Below are positions 33,419 through 43,260 of a stretch of 64,000 nt of DNA, in pieces. The notes under the pieces were generated by a model that saw only the letters and a list, made by a program, of their open reading frames with translations, searched no databases and was not told where the DNA came from. The position numbers were made by a program, and so were the translations under genes. Location: assembly GCA_020746995.1 (NCBI GenBank), contig JAGPXD010000003.1, positions 3,596,001 to 3,660,000 on the forward strand, written 5' to 3'. The DNA is from Plectosphaerella cucumerina. Taxonomy: Eukaryota > Ascomycota > Sordariomycetes > Glomerellales > Plectosphaerellaceae. Each line of letters starts with the position of its first letter. Positions within the stretch are counted from its first letter, which is position 1.

Positions 33419-34846
33419 TCATGCAACCTCCTTTGAAACTTCAGCCTCTACCTCCTCAACAGCTGCGCTCAACACACTGCATATCCGCTCCAGCTGCTCC
33501 TCCGTCACATTGAAAGGCGGCGCAACCAGCACATGATCCCCCTTCACACCATCCGCCGTCGCCGCTCCGGGATACACCGCAACTCCCTCCCGAAACGCAA
33601 CCTGCTGCACCCTAGCGCCGAAGCCCAGCTCGGGGGCAAACGGCTCCTTCGTTTTCCGGTCCCTCACAAACTCCACGGCCCAGAAGAGACCCCTTCCCCT
33701 GATATCACCGACTGACGACCTCTCCCCAAGCGTCTCATACAGCATCCGCTCCAGCACAACTCCCATCTTCGCACACCTCTCCATGAGACCCTCGCGCTTG
33801 ACGATCTGCTGCACCGCCAGTGCCGCCGCGCACGACACGGGGTGAGCCTGATATGTGTGTCCGTGGCAAAAAGCCCCAGAGCCCTGCCTCAGCGCCTCGA
33901 CGACCTTCTCGTGCACCAGCACGCCGCCGATAGCCGCATACCCGCCACCCAGGCCCTTTGCTACCGTCACAATGTCTGGCACGATGCCCTCCTGCTCGAA
34001 TGCAAAGAAGGTCCCGGTTCGGCCGACGCCGCACATGACCTCGTCCAGCACCAGCAAAATGCCGTACCGGTCGCACAGCGCCCTCACGCCGCGGAAGTAG
34101 CCCTTGGGTGCTGCGACGCACCCTGTAGCAGCGCCGACGACTGTCTCCGCCACGAAAGCCGCCACCGTCTCGGGTCCGATGCGGAGAAACTCGGCCTCAA
34201 GTTCGTCGACCAGCCGAGTCGAGTACTCTTCCTCCGTCTCCCCCGCTTGCTGATGGCGGTACGCAAACGCTGGCGACACATGCGAGACATGCGGGTAGCT
34301 GAAGCCATCGTACGGCACCTTCCTCGCAGCCACAGCTGAAATCGACATGGAGGCCATCGTATTCCCATGATACCCCTGACGGCGCGAGACAAAGTGCAGC
34401 CTCTCCTTCTCGCCGCGCTCGTACGCATACTGACGCGCCAGCTTGAGAGCAGCCTCGACGGCCTCACTCCCGCTGCCAACGAAGAAGGCGTGTGTGAGGC
34501 CAAAGGGACTCTCGGCCAGGATGTGGTCGGCGAGAGCCTCGGCAGGGGCGGTGGTGTAAGCTTGAGTGTGGACATAGCCGACGCGAAGAGCCTGGTCGGC
34601 CATGGCGCGGGCGACTTCTACGTTGCCATGGCCGATGATGGCAACGGCTGCGCCGCCGCAGGCGTCCATGACGACTTGGCCGGTTGAGAGGTGGAGGTTG
34701 ATGCCGCTGGCGGACTCAACCATGTGAGGGGTGAAGGCGAGGGAGCGGTGCATGAGATGGCCATTGGGGGTGGTAGGCTTGGCCTTGGAAGGAAGCTCAG
34801 GGGGCGGAAGCCCGGCGGCGGGGTCGTGGATTCTGCTTGGGGCCAT
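33419..34846 (-). CDS. PLP-dependent class III aminotransferase
   Basis: Omega-transaminase-type enzyme of 475 residues, single exon. Motifs: LMHRSLAFTPHMVESASG, HTQAYTTAPAEALAD, FFVGSGSEAVEAALKLARQ (phosphate-binding loop), YHGNTMASMSIS, LVLDEVMCGVGRTG (Asp that binds the pyridine N) and VTVAKGLGGGYAAIG with the Schiff-base lysine. Similar fungal enzymes act on beta-alanine, 4-aminobutyrate or other omega-amino acids; the substrate is not readable here. The frame extends upstream from a GTG, but the first ATG gives MAPSRIHDPAAG, chosen as start. Divergent from an MFS carboxylate-type transporter, 417 bp away, suggesting a paired uptake/metabolism role. Confidence 0.92.
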   Translation of the reverse strand: MAPSRIHDPAAGLPPPELPSKAKPTTPNGHLMHRSLAFTPHMVESASGINLHLSTGQVVMDACGGAAVAIIGHGNVEVARAMADQALRVGYVHTQAYTTAPAEALADHILAESPFGLTHAFFVGSGSEAVEAALKLARQYAYERGEKERLHFVSRRQGYHGNTMASMSISAVAARKVPYDGFSYPHVSHVSPAFAYRHQQAGETEEEYSTRLVDELEAEFLRIGPETVAAFVAETVVGAATGCVAAPKGYFRGVRALCDRYGILLVLDEVMCGVGRTGTFFAFEQEGIVPDIVTVAKGLGGGYAAIGGVLVHEKVVEALRQGSGAFCHGHTYQAHPVSCAAALAVQQIVKREGLMERCAKMGVVLERMLYETLGERSSVGDIRGRGLFWAVEFVRDRKTKEPFAPELGFGARVQQVAFREGVAVYPGAATADGVKGDHVLVAPPFNVTEEQLERICSVLSAAVEEVEAEVSKEVA

Positions 34847-35263
34847 GTCGGATGATGTTGAGTTTCGAAATGATCTTGATGTGCTTTTAGTTGATGGGCT
34901 TGGGGTTGACGGGATCTTAAGTACATCCACCTCCTTGCCTATCTTGCCCCGCGAGTCGTGCCGATGTCAAGTCATTCCCGAGCGGGCCGAACCCCTTTTC
35001 CGACGTCGCGGGAATGGACGCCGAGAGCACTCGGGAATAGCGGCAAACGTGTCGATGACTTCGGTTTTGAGGGAGCTTGTTTCAAGACTACGATTTTCAT
35101 CAGGATATCATTACATAAAGCGTCAGAATTAGTTGGAATGGATTTTCTCAAATGAGCTTTGTGATGGCCAACTGACTTTGCTTCTCAACATGTCCCGCTG
35201 AAGAAACTCGACCGGCTTGACTCGGCTTCTTCACCGCACTCGAGCCAGAGATCACCATAAAAC
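34847..35263. promoter_or_regulatory. Shared divergent promoter, aminotransferase / MFS transporter
   Basis: 417 bp between two start codons on opposite strands, so both genes probably use it. No TATA box or clear regulator site is evident by eye. Confidence 0.5.
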
Positions 35264-36750
35264 ATGGACTCAACTATTCAGAAGAGTAATGAGAGCCTCG
35301 TCTCACCCCTTCCATCCGAGAAGATGAGGTCCCAAGACACCTCGTCATCACCCGACTCTGGCTCCGTTACCTCAGTCCCCTCTTTCACGCCCGACACTTG
35401 CGCCGGCTGGGTCCCCGTTGCCGCAGGTTCATTATCTCTCTTCGTCTACCTCGGCGTCATCTACTCTTGGGGTATCATGCAGATCCGGCTCGTCGAGACA
35501 ACCGGTTCCTCGCTCACCACACTGACACTCGTGGGCTCCCTCGCCACCTCCTTCATGATCTCCGTCAGCGTCCCTGCCGCCGCTGCCGTGCGGCGCTTCG
35601 GCCACAGCACCACCGCCCTCGCCGGCGGATGTCTCATGGGTTTGGGGGAGTTTCTCGCCAGCTGGACAACAGGTCATATCGGAGCGCTGTTCGTCTTCCA
35701 CGGTCTGGTCTTCGGAGTGGGTGGGGGTCTGTCCATCTTTGTGAGTTGCCATCTCCCTTGCCGATCATGAGCTCGAGCTTACAATATGGCAGGCCTGCTC
35801 TACGGCACACCTCGGCTGGTTTGACAAGCACCGAGGTCTATCCATGGGCGTTGTCTTTGGCGGTGGCAGCCTCGGTTCAGCCGTCATGAGCGTCGCCACA
35901 AATGTCATGGTCTCTCGGCTGGGTGTTGCATGGACATTCCGCATCCTCGGCTTGATGCTCTGGGGCGTTTGCATCCCAGCTTCTTGGTTCATCAAGGCAC
36001 CTGATGTCCCCGGGAAAGATGCACCTAGTCTACAATGGTAAGTACAAATGCCACCGGATCAAGTGCTGTACTCACACCCCTTACAGGTTCCGCTTCGGCG
36101 AGCCGCGCTTCTTGGCTGTTGTGGCCGCCACCGTGCTATCGACCTTCTCTCTCTTCATTCCGCCTTACTTCATCCCCCTTTTCGCCCGCTCCATGGGCTA
36201 TTCGCAGCAGATCGCCATTGCGACGTTGGCAGCATGGAACCTGGCGTCGACCGTAGGTCGGATCGGCGCTGGAATTGCCGCGGACAGGCTCCTAGGCCCG
36301 CTAAACAGTCTACTCGTCTGTCTGCTTCTCATGGGCCTCAGCTCTCTCGTGGTGTGGCCGCTGTCGCAGACTACAGGCGTCTTCGCCGTGTATCTGGTCT
36401 TCAACGGTCTCGGCTGCGGCGCTTTCTTCAGCTTGGTGCCGTCGACTTTGGGGCAGCTATTCGGGGGCAAGAACACGATGGGCATCGTGCCGATTGTATG
36501 GACGACGTGGTTCTGTGGATTCTTCTTCGTAAGTCTACCTACCTTCATCACCTGTGATGACACAATCTGATTTGGGCAGGGCACTCCTATTGCCTCCGGG
36601 CTGTACTCGGCAGCTGGACACATGGATGGCCTGGACAAGTTCCGGCCGGCGGCTTTCTACGGAGGGGGTATGTCCATGGTTGCCTTCTTCATCATGCTTG
36701 CTGTGCGGCTCAGGCGATCGAAGGAGTCTAGTAAGGGGGTAGAAGAGTGA
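35264..36750 (+). CDS. MFS transporter, monocarboxylate-porter type
   Basis: Four exons (35264-35740, 35793-36037, 36087-36528, 36580-36750) encode 444 residues with about 12 hydrophobic helices. Family marks: DTCAGWVPVAAGSLSLFVYLG at helix 1 and YSWGIMQIRL after it, as in fungal Mch/SLC16-like proteins; WFDKHRGLSMGVVFGGGSLG in helix 4-5; FRFGEPRFLAVVAAT opening the second half. A 50-residue Ser-rich cytosolic N-terminus precedes the membrane part. All splice sites fit GTRAGT/CAG. Substrate unknown; yeast Mch proteins do not move classical monocarboxylates efficiently. Likely plasma membrane. Head-to-head with the aminotransferase gene. Confidence 0.92.
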
Positions 36751-36835
36751 TTATTCCGTCCATGTCGTAAATGTCGTCACAGGATTACTGCATTATTATC
36801 GTCCACGTCCATTGAGTCCACCCAGCCCCATCAGC

Positions 36836-37330
36836 TTACAGCAGAAGCCCCTTGAGGACAGCAAGTCCAGTGACGAATCCTGCTATGACCTTCGAGACGC
36901 CGATAGTCTCTCCTGCGCTCTCCACGCTGCCGTCAATGGCGTAGTCCAGCCAAACGGTTCCAAGCTGGCTGCCTTTGGCATCTGCAAGCCTGGCCTGGAT
37001 CGAGTGGTCCTTTCCTCTTGTGGTGACGATGCCAGTTGACTGCATAGTCCTGACGATGCGGGATGGGTCCCATGTGTAGGACTCGGCCGAGATGGACAGG
37101 TTGCTTTGGATCTCCCAGCTGAACACCCCGGAGCTCTCGGCGGCCGTGACACTGAACCAGAGGTTGACGACGCGGGCCAGGGGTTCATCAAAGTGGCCCT
37201 CGGTGCGAGACCATGTGATCTGAATGGGCTGGCTGAGGTTGAGCGGCACGTCGGGGTTGGGGCCAGTAAGACCCAAGCCGAACGCCTGGACGACGGGAAG
37301 GACTGTGCAAATGAGAGGGAGAAGACGCAT
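36836..37330 (-). CDS. Small secreted protein, possibly GPI-anchored
   Basis: 164 residues, single exon. Signal peptide at residues 1-16 (LLPLICTVLPVVQA). The N-terminal part (PNPDVPLNLSQPIQITWSR) recalls the Ser/Thr-rich GPI-anchored (Kre9/Knh1-like) beta-sandwich module, which carries a P-x-ITW strand. No cysteines in the mature part. A hydrophobic end (VIAGFVTGLAVLKGLLL) after a Ser/Gly stretch fits a GPI-attachment signal. Surface location is inferred. It shares its 3' region with the MFS transporter (85-bp gap, convergent). Confidence 0.72.
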   Translation of the reverse strand: MRLLPLICTVLPVVQAFGLGLTGPNPDVPLNLSQPIQITWSRTEGHFDEPLARVVNLWFSVTAAESSGVFSWEIQSNLSISAESYTWDPSRIVRTMQSTGIVTTRGKDHSIQARLADAKGSQLGTVWLDYAIDGSVESAGETIGVSKVIAGFVTGLAVLKGLLL

Positions 37331-38373
37331 TTTGACGGAGCGTGCGGATGTGTTGGGGAGAGGGGCAGGTTGAAGTGCTTGGGTATGTCTGGTGATGACG
37401 AGGAACAGGTGATGTGGCAGAGATGAGACCGTGAGGAGCGAGGGAATGGAGTCAAATACTAAACTCAGCCCTGCCAGGCGACCCTAGATCAGGCGACTGT
37501 AGATGGAGCCGCAACATGTACACGCGTATTGGGACCCTTGCAAACATACCCTGGGGCATGCGGTGAGGCAGAACCAACCGCCGCCACTTTGGACCAACGG
37601 CGCACACGATTTCGGACTTGGCAGCCAGGGACGATACCACAACCAGCCTGAAGTGGATGAAGGCAGATTTGCAGAACCCCTGTCGTCGGAGAGGCCTCTC
37701 GGCCTTCATTGGTCTCCATGCGACAATGCCTAGAAGGCTAGAACGCACCGTGGTAACGTTCCGTGCACGAAGGGTCAGGGAGCCAGCCAGAGATGACATT
37801 TTGGTGGTGGAGCAGACTGTTGGTTCCGAGTTGTGAAGGAAAAAATCCGAAGCCCCTTGCAGGGGTCTTTGTGCGTTGCCTAGAGTGACTGGCTCGGCTC
37901 CGAAGTGATGCTTGTCCAGGCCGACCTCGCATGCGAAGATACAAATGCTTGAATTGAACCTTGTCTAGACGCCGGCTAGGTATCACGATTGGATTCACTT
38001 TATAGGTCCGGAGGTTGGTTGTACTTTTGCGACCTTGGACAGCGATGATCTAGACCTCTGGATCGCGGGCGCTGCACACTGGCACTCCAGCATGGACACC
38101 GCAGCGGGTGCGTGTCTGTTTGTCTATGGTTTACCATACTTCTTAATGAAGATAGCTACCAGACTCATTGTCGTGGTTGCAGGCCTCCTCTGAACATGGC
38201 ATCACGGGCTCCCGCTGACGGGCCTGACTCGGTCCTCCCCCAGCGGCCTCTCCAAAGCTAGACCCTCCCGACTCGGCGAAAACACCAGGATACCGAACCT
38301 CGGGAATGGCGGGAAAGTCTCTTCCCCGCCAACCACAACCACCAAGAACAACCGACCACCAGGGCAGGATACC
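37331..38373. promoter_or_regulatory. Divergent intergenic region, small secreted protein / Zn2Cys6 factor
   Basis: About 1 kb without a supported gene. CCTCTCCTTC-type pyrimidine runs lie beside the secreted-protein start. Contains scattered CGG triplets but no clear inverted pair. Confidence 0.45.
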
Positions 38374-40499
38374 ATGCGAACCAGTCTATCGTGCGAGTTT
38401 TGCAGGTATCACTCCAATGTCGGAGAAAACCCCTGAATAATTCTAGCTGACCCATGCAGGCGATCCAAGATCAAGTGCGTCAACACCGGCCGCGCGCCGT
38501 GTCGGAAATGCGAGCGGTCGGGAAACCCAGACTGTCGCCTGACCCGGACGCCGACCAAAACCGGGGACGGCACTGGCACGCCCCGACCCCGGGCCTCTCG
38601 AGCGACCGGACGGCCATCGACTGCCGGGGTTCCATCATCAAGTTCGCCTCACGCAAGAGACATCACCCTTGCCGATGACACTGTCCTCGCGGATGTTACC
38701 CTCGACGAAACGGCAACCCCTCCCGACGTCGACGAGCACCTCACCTCACTTCCCATAGGCACCATCCTCAGGGCCCTGCATACGTTTACCAACAAAGTCC
38801 CTGAACTCCGCATTCTCCATCCGACTGTCTTCGCCGAGGAATATGGCGGTCACCGCTCCAGGGACGCAAAGGCCCTCCTCGCCACCGTCCTGGCCGTCAT
38901 CAAGACACTCCCGCCGACCTCAGACCTAGACCCTTCTGCCCTGCTCCCCGCTTCCCGCTACGTGACCTACGCCCAAGATGCCCTTCTAGCCTCCATCCTC
39001 CTCCCGCCAAAGGTTCAGGTAGTCCAGGGCCTCCTGATACTCACCTTTCACGAATGGGGTACTCGCGACTTCCACCGCGCCTGGGTCCACTGTGGTGAGC
39101 ATACCACATTCTCATCAGCCCTTCCATTGGACCTTGAAGCTCACTCCCGCCAGGCATCGCGATCCGCATCATGCAGTCCTTGCACAGCTCCCGCGTCGCC
39201 CCATATCCCCTCGACACCTCCCCTCCTACCTCCGCCGAGTCCAGCAGCCTCGCAGCCGCAGTCGAAGCCCGCACCTACTGGGCCTGCTTCATCATGGACT
39301 GCACCATCAATTCAGGTCTTTACACCCCTCGCATGCTCACCATGCCCGAGATGCGTAAGCTTCGTGTCTCTCGACCCCTGAGCACAGTCGAGTTCGCCTT
39401 TGGCACCGCCCAGCCGAGACGACCTGACGCCGGACCCGCCCCTGACGAGCCGCACACCCTCGACCCCTCGCAGAGCTTCGAAATGCTCGTTGGCGGTTTC
39501 GACATCTACGCTCAGGTCATGGCATTCATCTTCGACGATGGCCGCCGCGCACCTGGCATGTGTGCCCCGGCGGAATGTCCCTGGGCGCCAGGTTCGCTGT
39601 GGGACACGTGCCGCGGCCGTCTGGAGCGCTGGCGCGTCGGTCAGCATGCCACACTGCACTATCCCGAGAACAGCGTTGCTGTGCATTTGACCCTGGGGTA
39701 CGGCGAGTCGTTTGTCTATCTGAACCTGCTGTACTACATGTGGTAAGTCAACCCACAAGCACACTTAACTGCCCGCTAACCCGTCAGCCGCATCATGCTC
39801 CAGCGCGAGTACTCCCCCTTCCTTCCCACGCCCGAGATGACCCCCCGCGGGCCAGTCGATCCCCCGATGCTCGAGGCTCAGGCACCACCAGGGTGGTGGG
39901 ATGATGGTGCTCGCGAGCTCTTCGAGTCGGGCGAGCACATCGCCTCTCTGCTCCACGATGCCGCGCAATGCGGCGTCTCGGTGTGCACGCCATTCACAGG
40001 CTTCTGCGCGTTCACGGCTTGTTTCTTGAACCTCTACGTCACGCACTTCCCCAACATGAATCTTGGACGCAGCATCAACTCGGGGGTCTCGCTGGAGCGG
40101 GGGAATGAATACCTGGCCGAGTTCAAAAGCGTTTGGGCCCTTGGAGATGGCTGGGTCAAAACAGTCAAGAACGCGTCCGTTCTCTTTGAGCGTGCGACTT
40201 CGGACCGCCAGAAATACAGGAACAAGTCGCGCTTCGACTTCGATGTACTCCACCAGTCGATCCACGAGTATCGTATCGTCGATCGCTCTGAGCAGCATAT
40301 GCAGCAGATCAACCGGGCCGAGACGCAGCCTGCTAGCCCGGTGGATGTACCGAGGGCGGCCACCCAAGAGGGGAATCTGCCAGTTCTTCCGTCCTCAGAG
40401 ATGGGTGAGGTGCAGGATGATCTGATGCCGGGAATGTGGCCAAACTGGTGGTCAACGCTGGAGGATGTAGACCTATCGGGGGCTTTCACGGGGGGCTGA
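38374..40499 (+). CDS. Zn(II)2Cys6 transcription factor with fungal-TF middle domain
   Basis: Four exons (38374-38405, 38460-39094, 39154-39742, 39788-40499) give 655 residues. The zinc cluster is at residues 7-36: CEFCR RSKIKC then CRKC and C, interrupted by intron 1 inside the first loop (AG/G). A Thr/Pro/Ser-rich linker follows. The fungal_trans domain runs from about 100 to 330, with FHEWGTRDFHRAWVHCGIAIRIMQSL and ARTYWACFIMDCTINSG, the usual helix with a conserved W-x-C-F-x-x-D core. The C-terminus ends acidic with Trp-rich MWPNWWSTLEDVDLSG, a plausible activation segment. Target unknown; nearest neighbours are the esterase-like and Gfo/Idh genes. Confidence 0.9.
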
Positions 40500-40861
40500 T
40501 AGACGTTTTGACTGCAAGTATATGATCTTAGAGAAGACACGCTGGTGCAATTTCAAATCCATCATGGCAGACAGTCCAGGGCCCTGGAGTTGGTACGTCA
40601 GGGGCTCAGGGGAGGGGCTGCGCTTTGACTGCTAAGGCCGCACCGTAGAGTTTTGGAGCCAATTGCATAATCGTTACGGTGCACCAAATTGACCCACTCA
40701 CCTCGCGCCCCTCTCCTGCCTCTCTCACGCAGAATGCAGAGACTTGTAATCCACCATCAAATATCACCACCAACACCACCGCTTGATCACCACGAACGCC
40801 AACACAAAATTCACCGCCCAAACCGAGATCTAGCACTCAGATCACAGCTTCATCTTCCAAA
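40500..40861. promoter_or_regulatory. Promoter region of the esterase-like gene
   Basis: 362 bp, with an A/C-rich leader (CACCACCAAC type) just before the start. No ORF. Confidence 0.45.
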
Positions 40862-41647
40862 ATGCCCCCTCGCGTCCCCACAGAGGCGGACTTCGCCCCC
40901 CTCCGCCCCTCCCTCACATTCACCCTTACCTGGCCCAAGCCCGCCGAGCTCACAACCTCCGTCCTCATCATCCTCCACGGCCTCGGCGACTCAGAGGCGC
41001 CACTCACCCAGTTCGCCGCAGCAATGAACCTCCCTGGCGTCCTCTGCATCACCGTCCGCGGCGTCTCCCCCCTCCCCTCGGCCCTCCTCGGCTTCGACGC
41101 CGAGGACGCACCCCCCGGCGCCGCCCACTTCCACTGGGGCGACGACCTCAAGATTGACCCATCCTCGGAGGAGCTCGATCCTGACCCGGGCTTCAATGCC
41201 GCCCGCACGGCTATTCTCGACCGCCTCGTTCGCGACACTCTCGTCGGTCGGTGCGGCTGGTCTACGAAAGACGTCATGCTCTTCGGCTTCGGGCAGGGCG
41301 GCAGCCTCGCGCTCGGGCTTGCATCCAGCATGCGTCTGGGGAAGAAGGTCGAGGAGGTGACGTCTGATGATGCGACCGCGACGGAGGCCGAGACGTTCAA
41401 GGGTGTCGTGTCGATTGGCGGACCGCTGCCGAGATCGATGGTGCCGAGTCTCAGCGCGCGGCGGAAGGCGGAGACGAAGGTGCTTGCGGTCCAGATGGAG
41501 GATGACGACGCTGAGTTTGTGAAGGAGGAGTTTGAAGACGTCCGCGTCGTCAAGTGGAAGAGGAAGGACGTGGCCATGCCGCAAAACCGCGACGAGATGC
41601 TTCCGATCATGCAGTTCTTCGCCTCGCGGCTCAACAGCGGGTGGTAA
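40862..41647 (+). CDS. Phospholipase/carboxylesterase-fold protein, nucleophile lost
   Basis: A single exon of 261 residues with the acyl-protein-thioesterase-like alpha/beta-hydrolase layout. Strand beta-1 plus oxyanion loop is SVLIILHGLGDSEAPLTQFA, then RGVSPLPSALLGF, and the elbow VMLFGFGQGGSLALGLA. The canonical elbow is GFSQGG; here the nucleophilic serine is glycine (codon GGG). The catalytic histidine near the C-terminus is also not visible: the last segment reads DVAMPQNRDEMLPIMQFF. The fold is therefore predicted intact but serine-hydrolase activity absent. Similar sequences may form a conserved ascomycete pseudo-enzyme clade. No signal peptide, cytosolic. Convergent with the Gfo/Idh gene (150-bp gap). 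Confidence 0.85.
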   Translation: MPPRVPTEADFAPLRPSLTFTLTWPKPAELTTSVLIILHGLGDSEAPLTQFAAAMNLPGVLCITVRGVSPLPSALLGFDAEDAPPGAAHFHWGDDLKIDPSSEELDPDPGFNAARTAILDRLVRDTLVGRCGWSTKDVMLFGFGQGGSLALGLASSMRLGKKVEEVTSDDATATEAETFKGVVSIGGPLPRSMVPSLSARRKAETKVLAVQMEDDDAEFVKEEFEDVRVVKWKRKDVAMPQNRDEMLPIMQFFASRLNSGW

Positions 41648-41797
41648 GCCCGATACCACACACAAAAAACGATCGGTATGCGTCAAATCATCATCATTGG
41701 GGTTCTCTGCCCCCGGACAAGTCGGTCTATATACAAAAAGGGTGTCCTCCACGCACCACCCCTGGTATCAATCATCCCTACCCTCCCCGGACATCTC

Positions 41798-43114
41798 CTA
41801 CTCCAGAGTCCAGTGGCCGTCCTTGACGACAATCTTGATGTCCCTGTTCTCGTCAATGCTGCGCCTGCCGGCGTGCAGGATGGCGGTGGTGGCGACGGTG
41901 TTGCGCAGGGTGGGGAGGCCCTTGGCGTCGAGGTCGGCGGGCTTGAGCTCGCCGGCGTTGACGGCGCGGCAGCCGTCGACGAACTTCTCAAAGGAGATGT
42001 AGCCGTAGCCGGTCTGGCCGGAGAAGTTGCCGTCCTCGTCGGGGGCGTAGCGCATGTAGAAGGGGTTGTACCACATGAGCTGGCCGATGGAGTCGTCAGC
42101 GACGTCGTAGCCGCGCTTGGCCTGGTCGATGCGGATCTCGCCGTTCTGGGCCATGTAGTGGAAGTACTGGTTGGAGTGGACGCCGGCCTTTTGGGGGGCG
42201 GTCCAGGAGGCGGTGTAGACGCCGGTGGCGACGCGGGAGGGGTCGTCCTTGCGGACCCAGGTGACGACGAGGGAGATTGTGTCCTCGGTGACGGGGTCGC
42301 AGCCGAGGTCGGTGGCGACGCCCTTTGAGGCGGAGGCGGCGACCTTGACGGGGAGGTAGCCCTGCTGGGAGACCATGGAGTCGCAAATGTCGACGTGGTG
42401 GGAGTTGAGGTAGTAGGAGATGTCCGAGTCGACGCCGGCCCAGGCCTTGAAGGTCTCGAGCTGGGACTTTGGCTGGGACATGTAGGAGTAGAAGTAGTTG
42501 AAGTCGCCGAGCTTCTGGGCCTTGAAGCGGGCGTCGGAGTAGGCGGGGTCGAAGCGCTTGTGGTGCTCGACGTAGACGAAGACGCCCTTCTTCTCGGCGG
42601 CGGCGACGAGCTCCTGGTGCTGGGCGAGGTCCTTGACGGCGGGCTTGGTGACGAGGACGTGGATGCCGCGCTCGATGGCGTAGAGGGCGATGGGGTAGTG
42701 GGTGGTGTCGGGGGTGAAGATTGTGATGGCGTCGCCGGGGGAGAGGGCGTCGATGGCCGTCTTGTAGGCGTCGGGGTCCTTGGCGTCGTTGGCGGGGAAC
42801 GAGTCGAAGGAGATGTCGAGGTTGTTGTAGACCTTTGAGATGTTTGTGTCGAGGTGCTGGCGGATGGCGGGGAACTTTGTGCCGTTGGTGCCGGCCATGG
42901 ACAGCTTGCCGACCTTGCCGCGCCGCCTGAGGTCGAAGAGGGAGAGGCCGACGACGCCGACCTTCTTGTCGGAGCCCGAGGCGCCACCGCCGACGAAGCC
43001 GGTGGTGTACTCGCCGGTGCCGACCTGGGAGGGGGAGGGATGTCAGCTGGGCGAGTAGGGGACAGTCAGCAGGAGGAGAGGACTCACCATCAGCACGTTA
43101 AGAGGAGCCGCCAT
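41798..43114 (-). CDS. Gfo/Idh/MocA family NAD(P)-dependent oxidoreductase
   Basis: Exon 1 is only 9 codons (43114-43088); exon 2 is 43024-41798; 417 residues. The intron splits the dinucleotide-binding motif: APLNVLM then VGTGEYTTGFVGGG. The family's E-K-P motif appears as VLVTKPAVKDL, preceded by ITIFTPDTTHYPIALYAIERG and followed by VYVEHHKRFDPAYSDAR with the usual histidine/arginine. The C-terminal sheet domain is complete. Substrate probably a sugar, sugar acid or cyclic polyol; not readable. A TTTATAAA box lies about 140 bases upstream. Its neighbour across a 3-kb gap is a keto-deoxy-sugar-acid-type aldolase, compatible with a shared sugar-acid pathway (inference). Confidence 0.92.
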
Positions 43115-43252
43115 TGTGATTGTCTTGTGAGGGTGAAGGGAGGGAAGAGTAGTAGACTGTAGAGTCAAGTGGTGAGGCGGGGTAGAAGGAGGAGGGAGGA
43201 GAGGTAAGATGTGAGGAGAAGCTTCCTGCGACGTCGAATGGCCCCGCGCGGG

Positions 43253-43260
43253 TTTATAAA
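43253..43260 (-). promoter_or_regulatory. TATA box of the Gfo/Idh gene
   Basis: TTTATAAA in otherwise very GC-rich DNA, 139-146 bases before the start codon, a normal distance for a fungal TATA element. Confidence 0.6.

Noticed and set aside
41683..42987. 434-codon Ser/Thr/Pro-rich minus-strand frame overlapping the Gfo/Idh gene
   Set aside because: Frame-shifted shadow in the same strand; composition is that of a +1 read of GC-rich codons and it lacks any domain.
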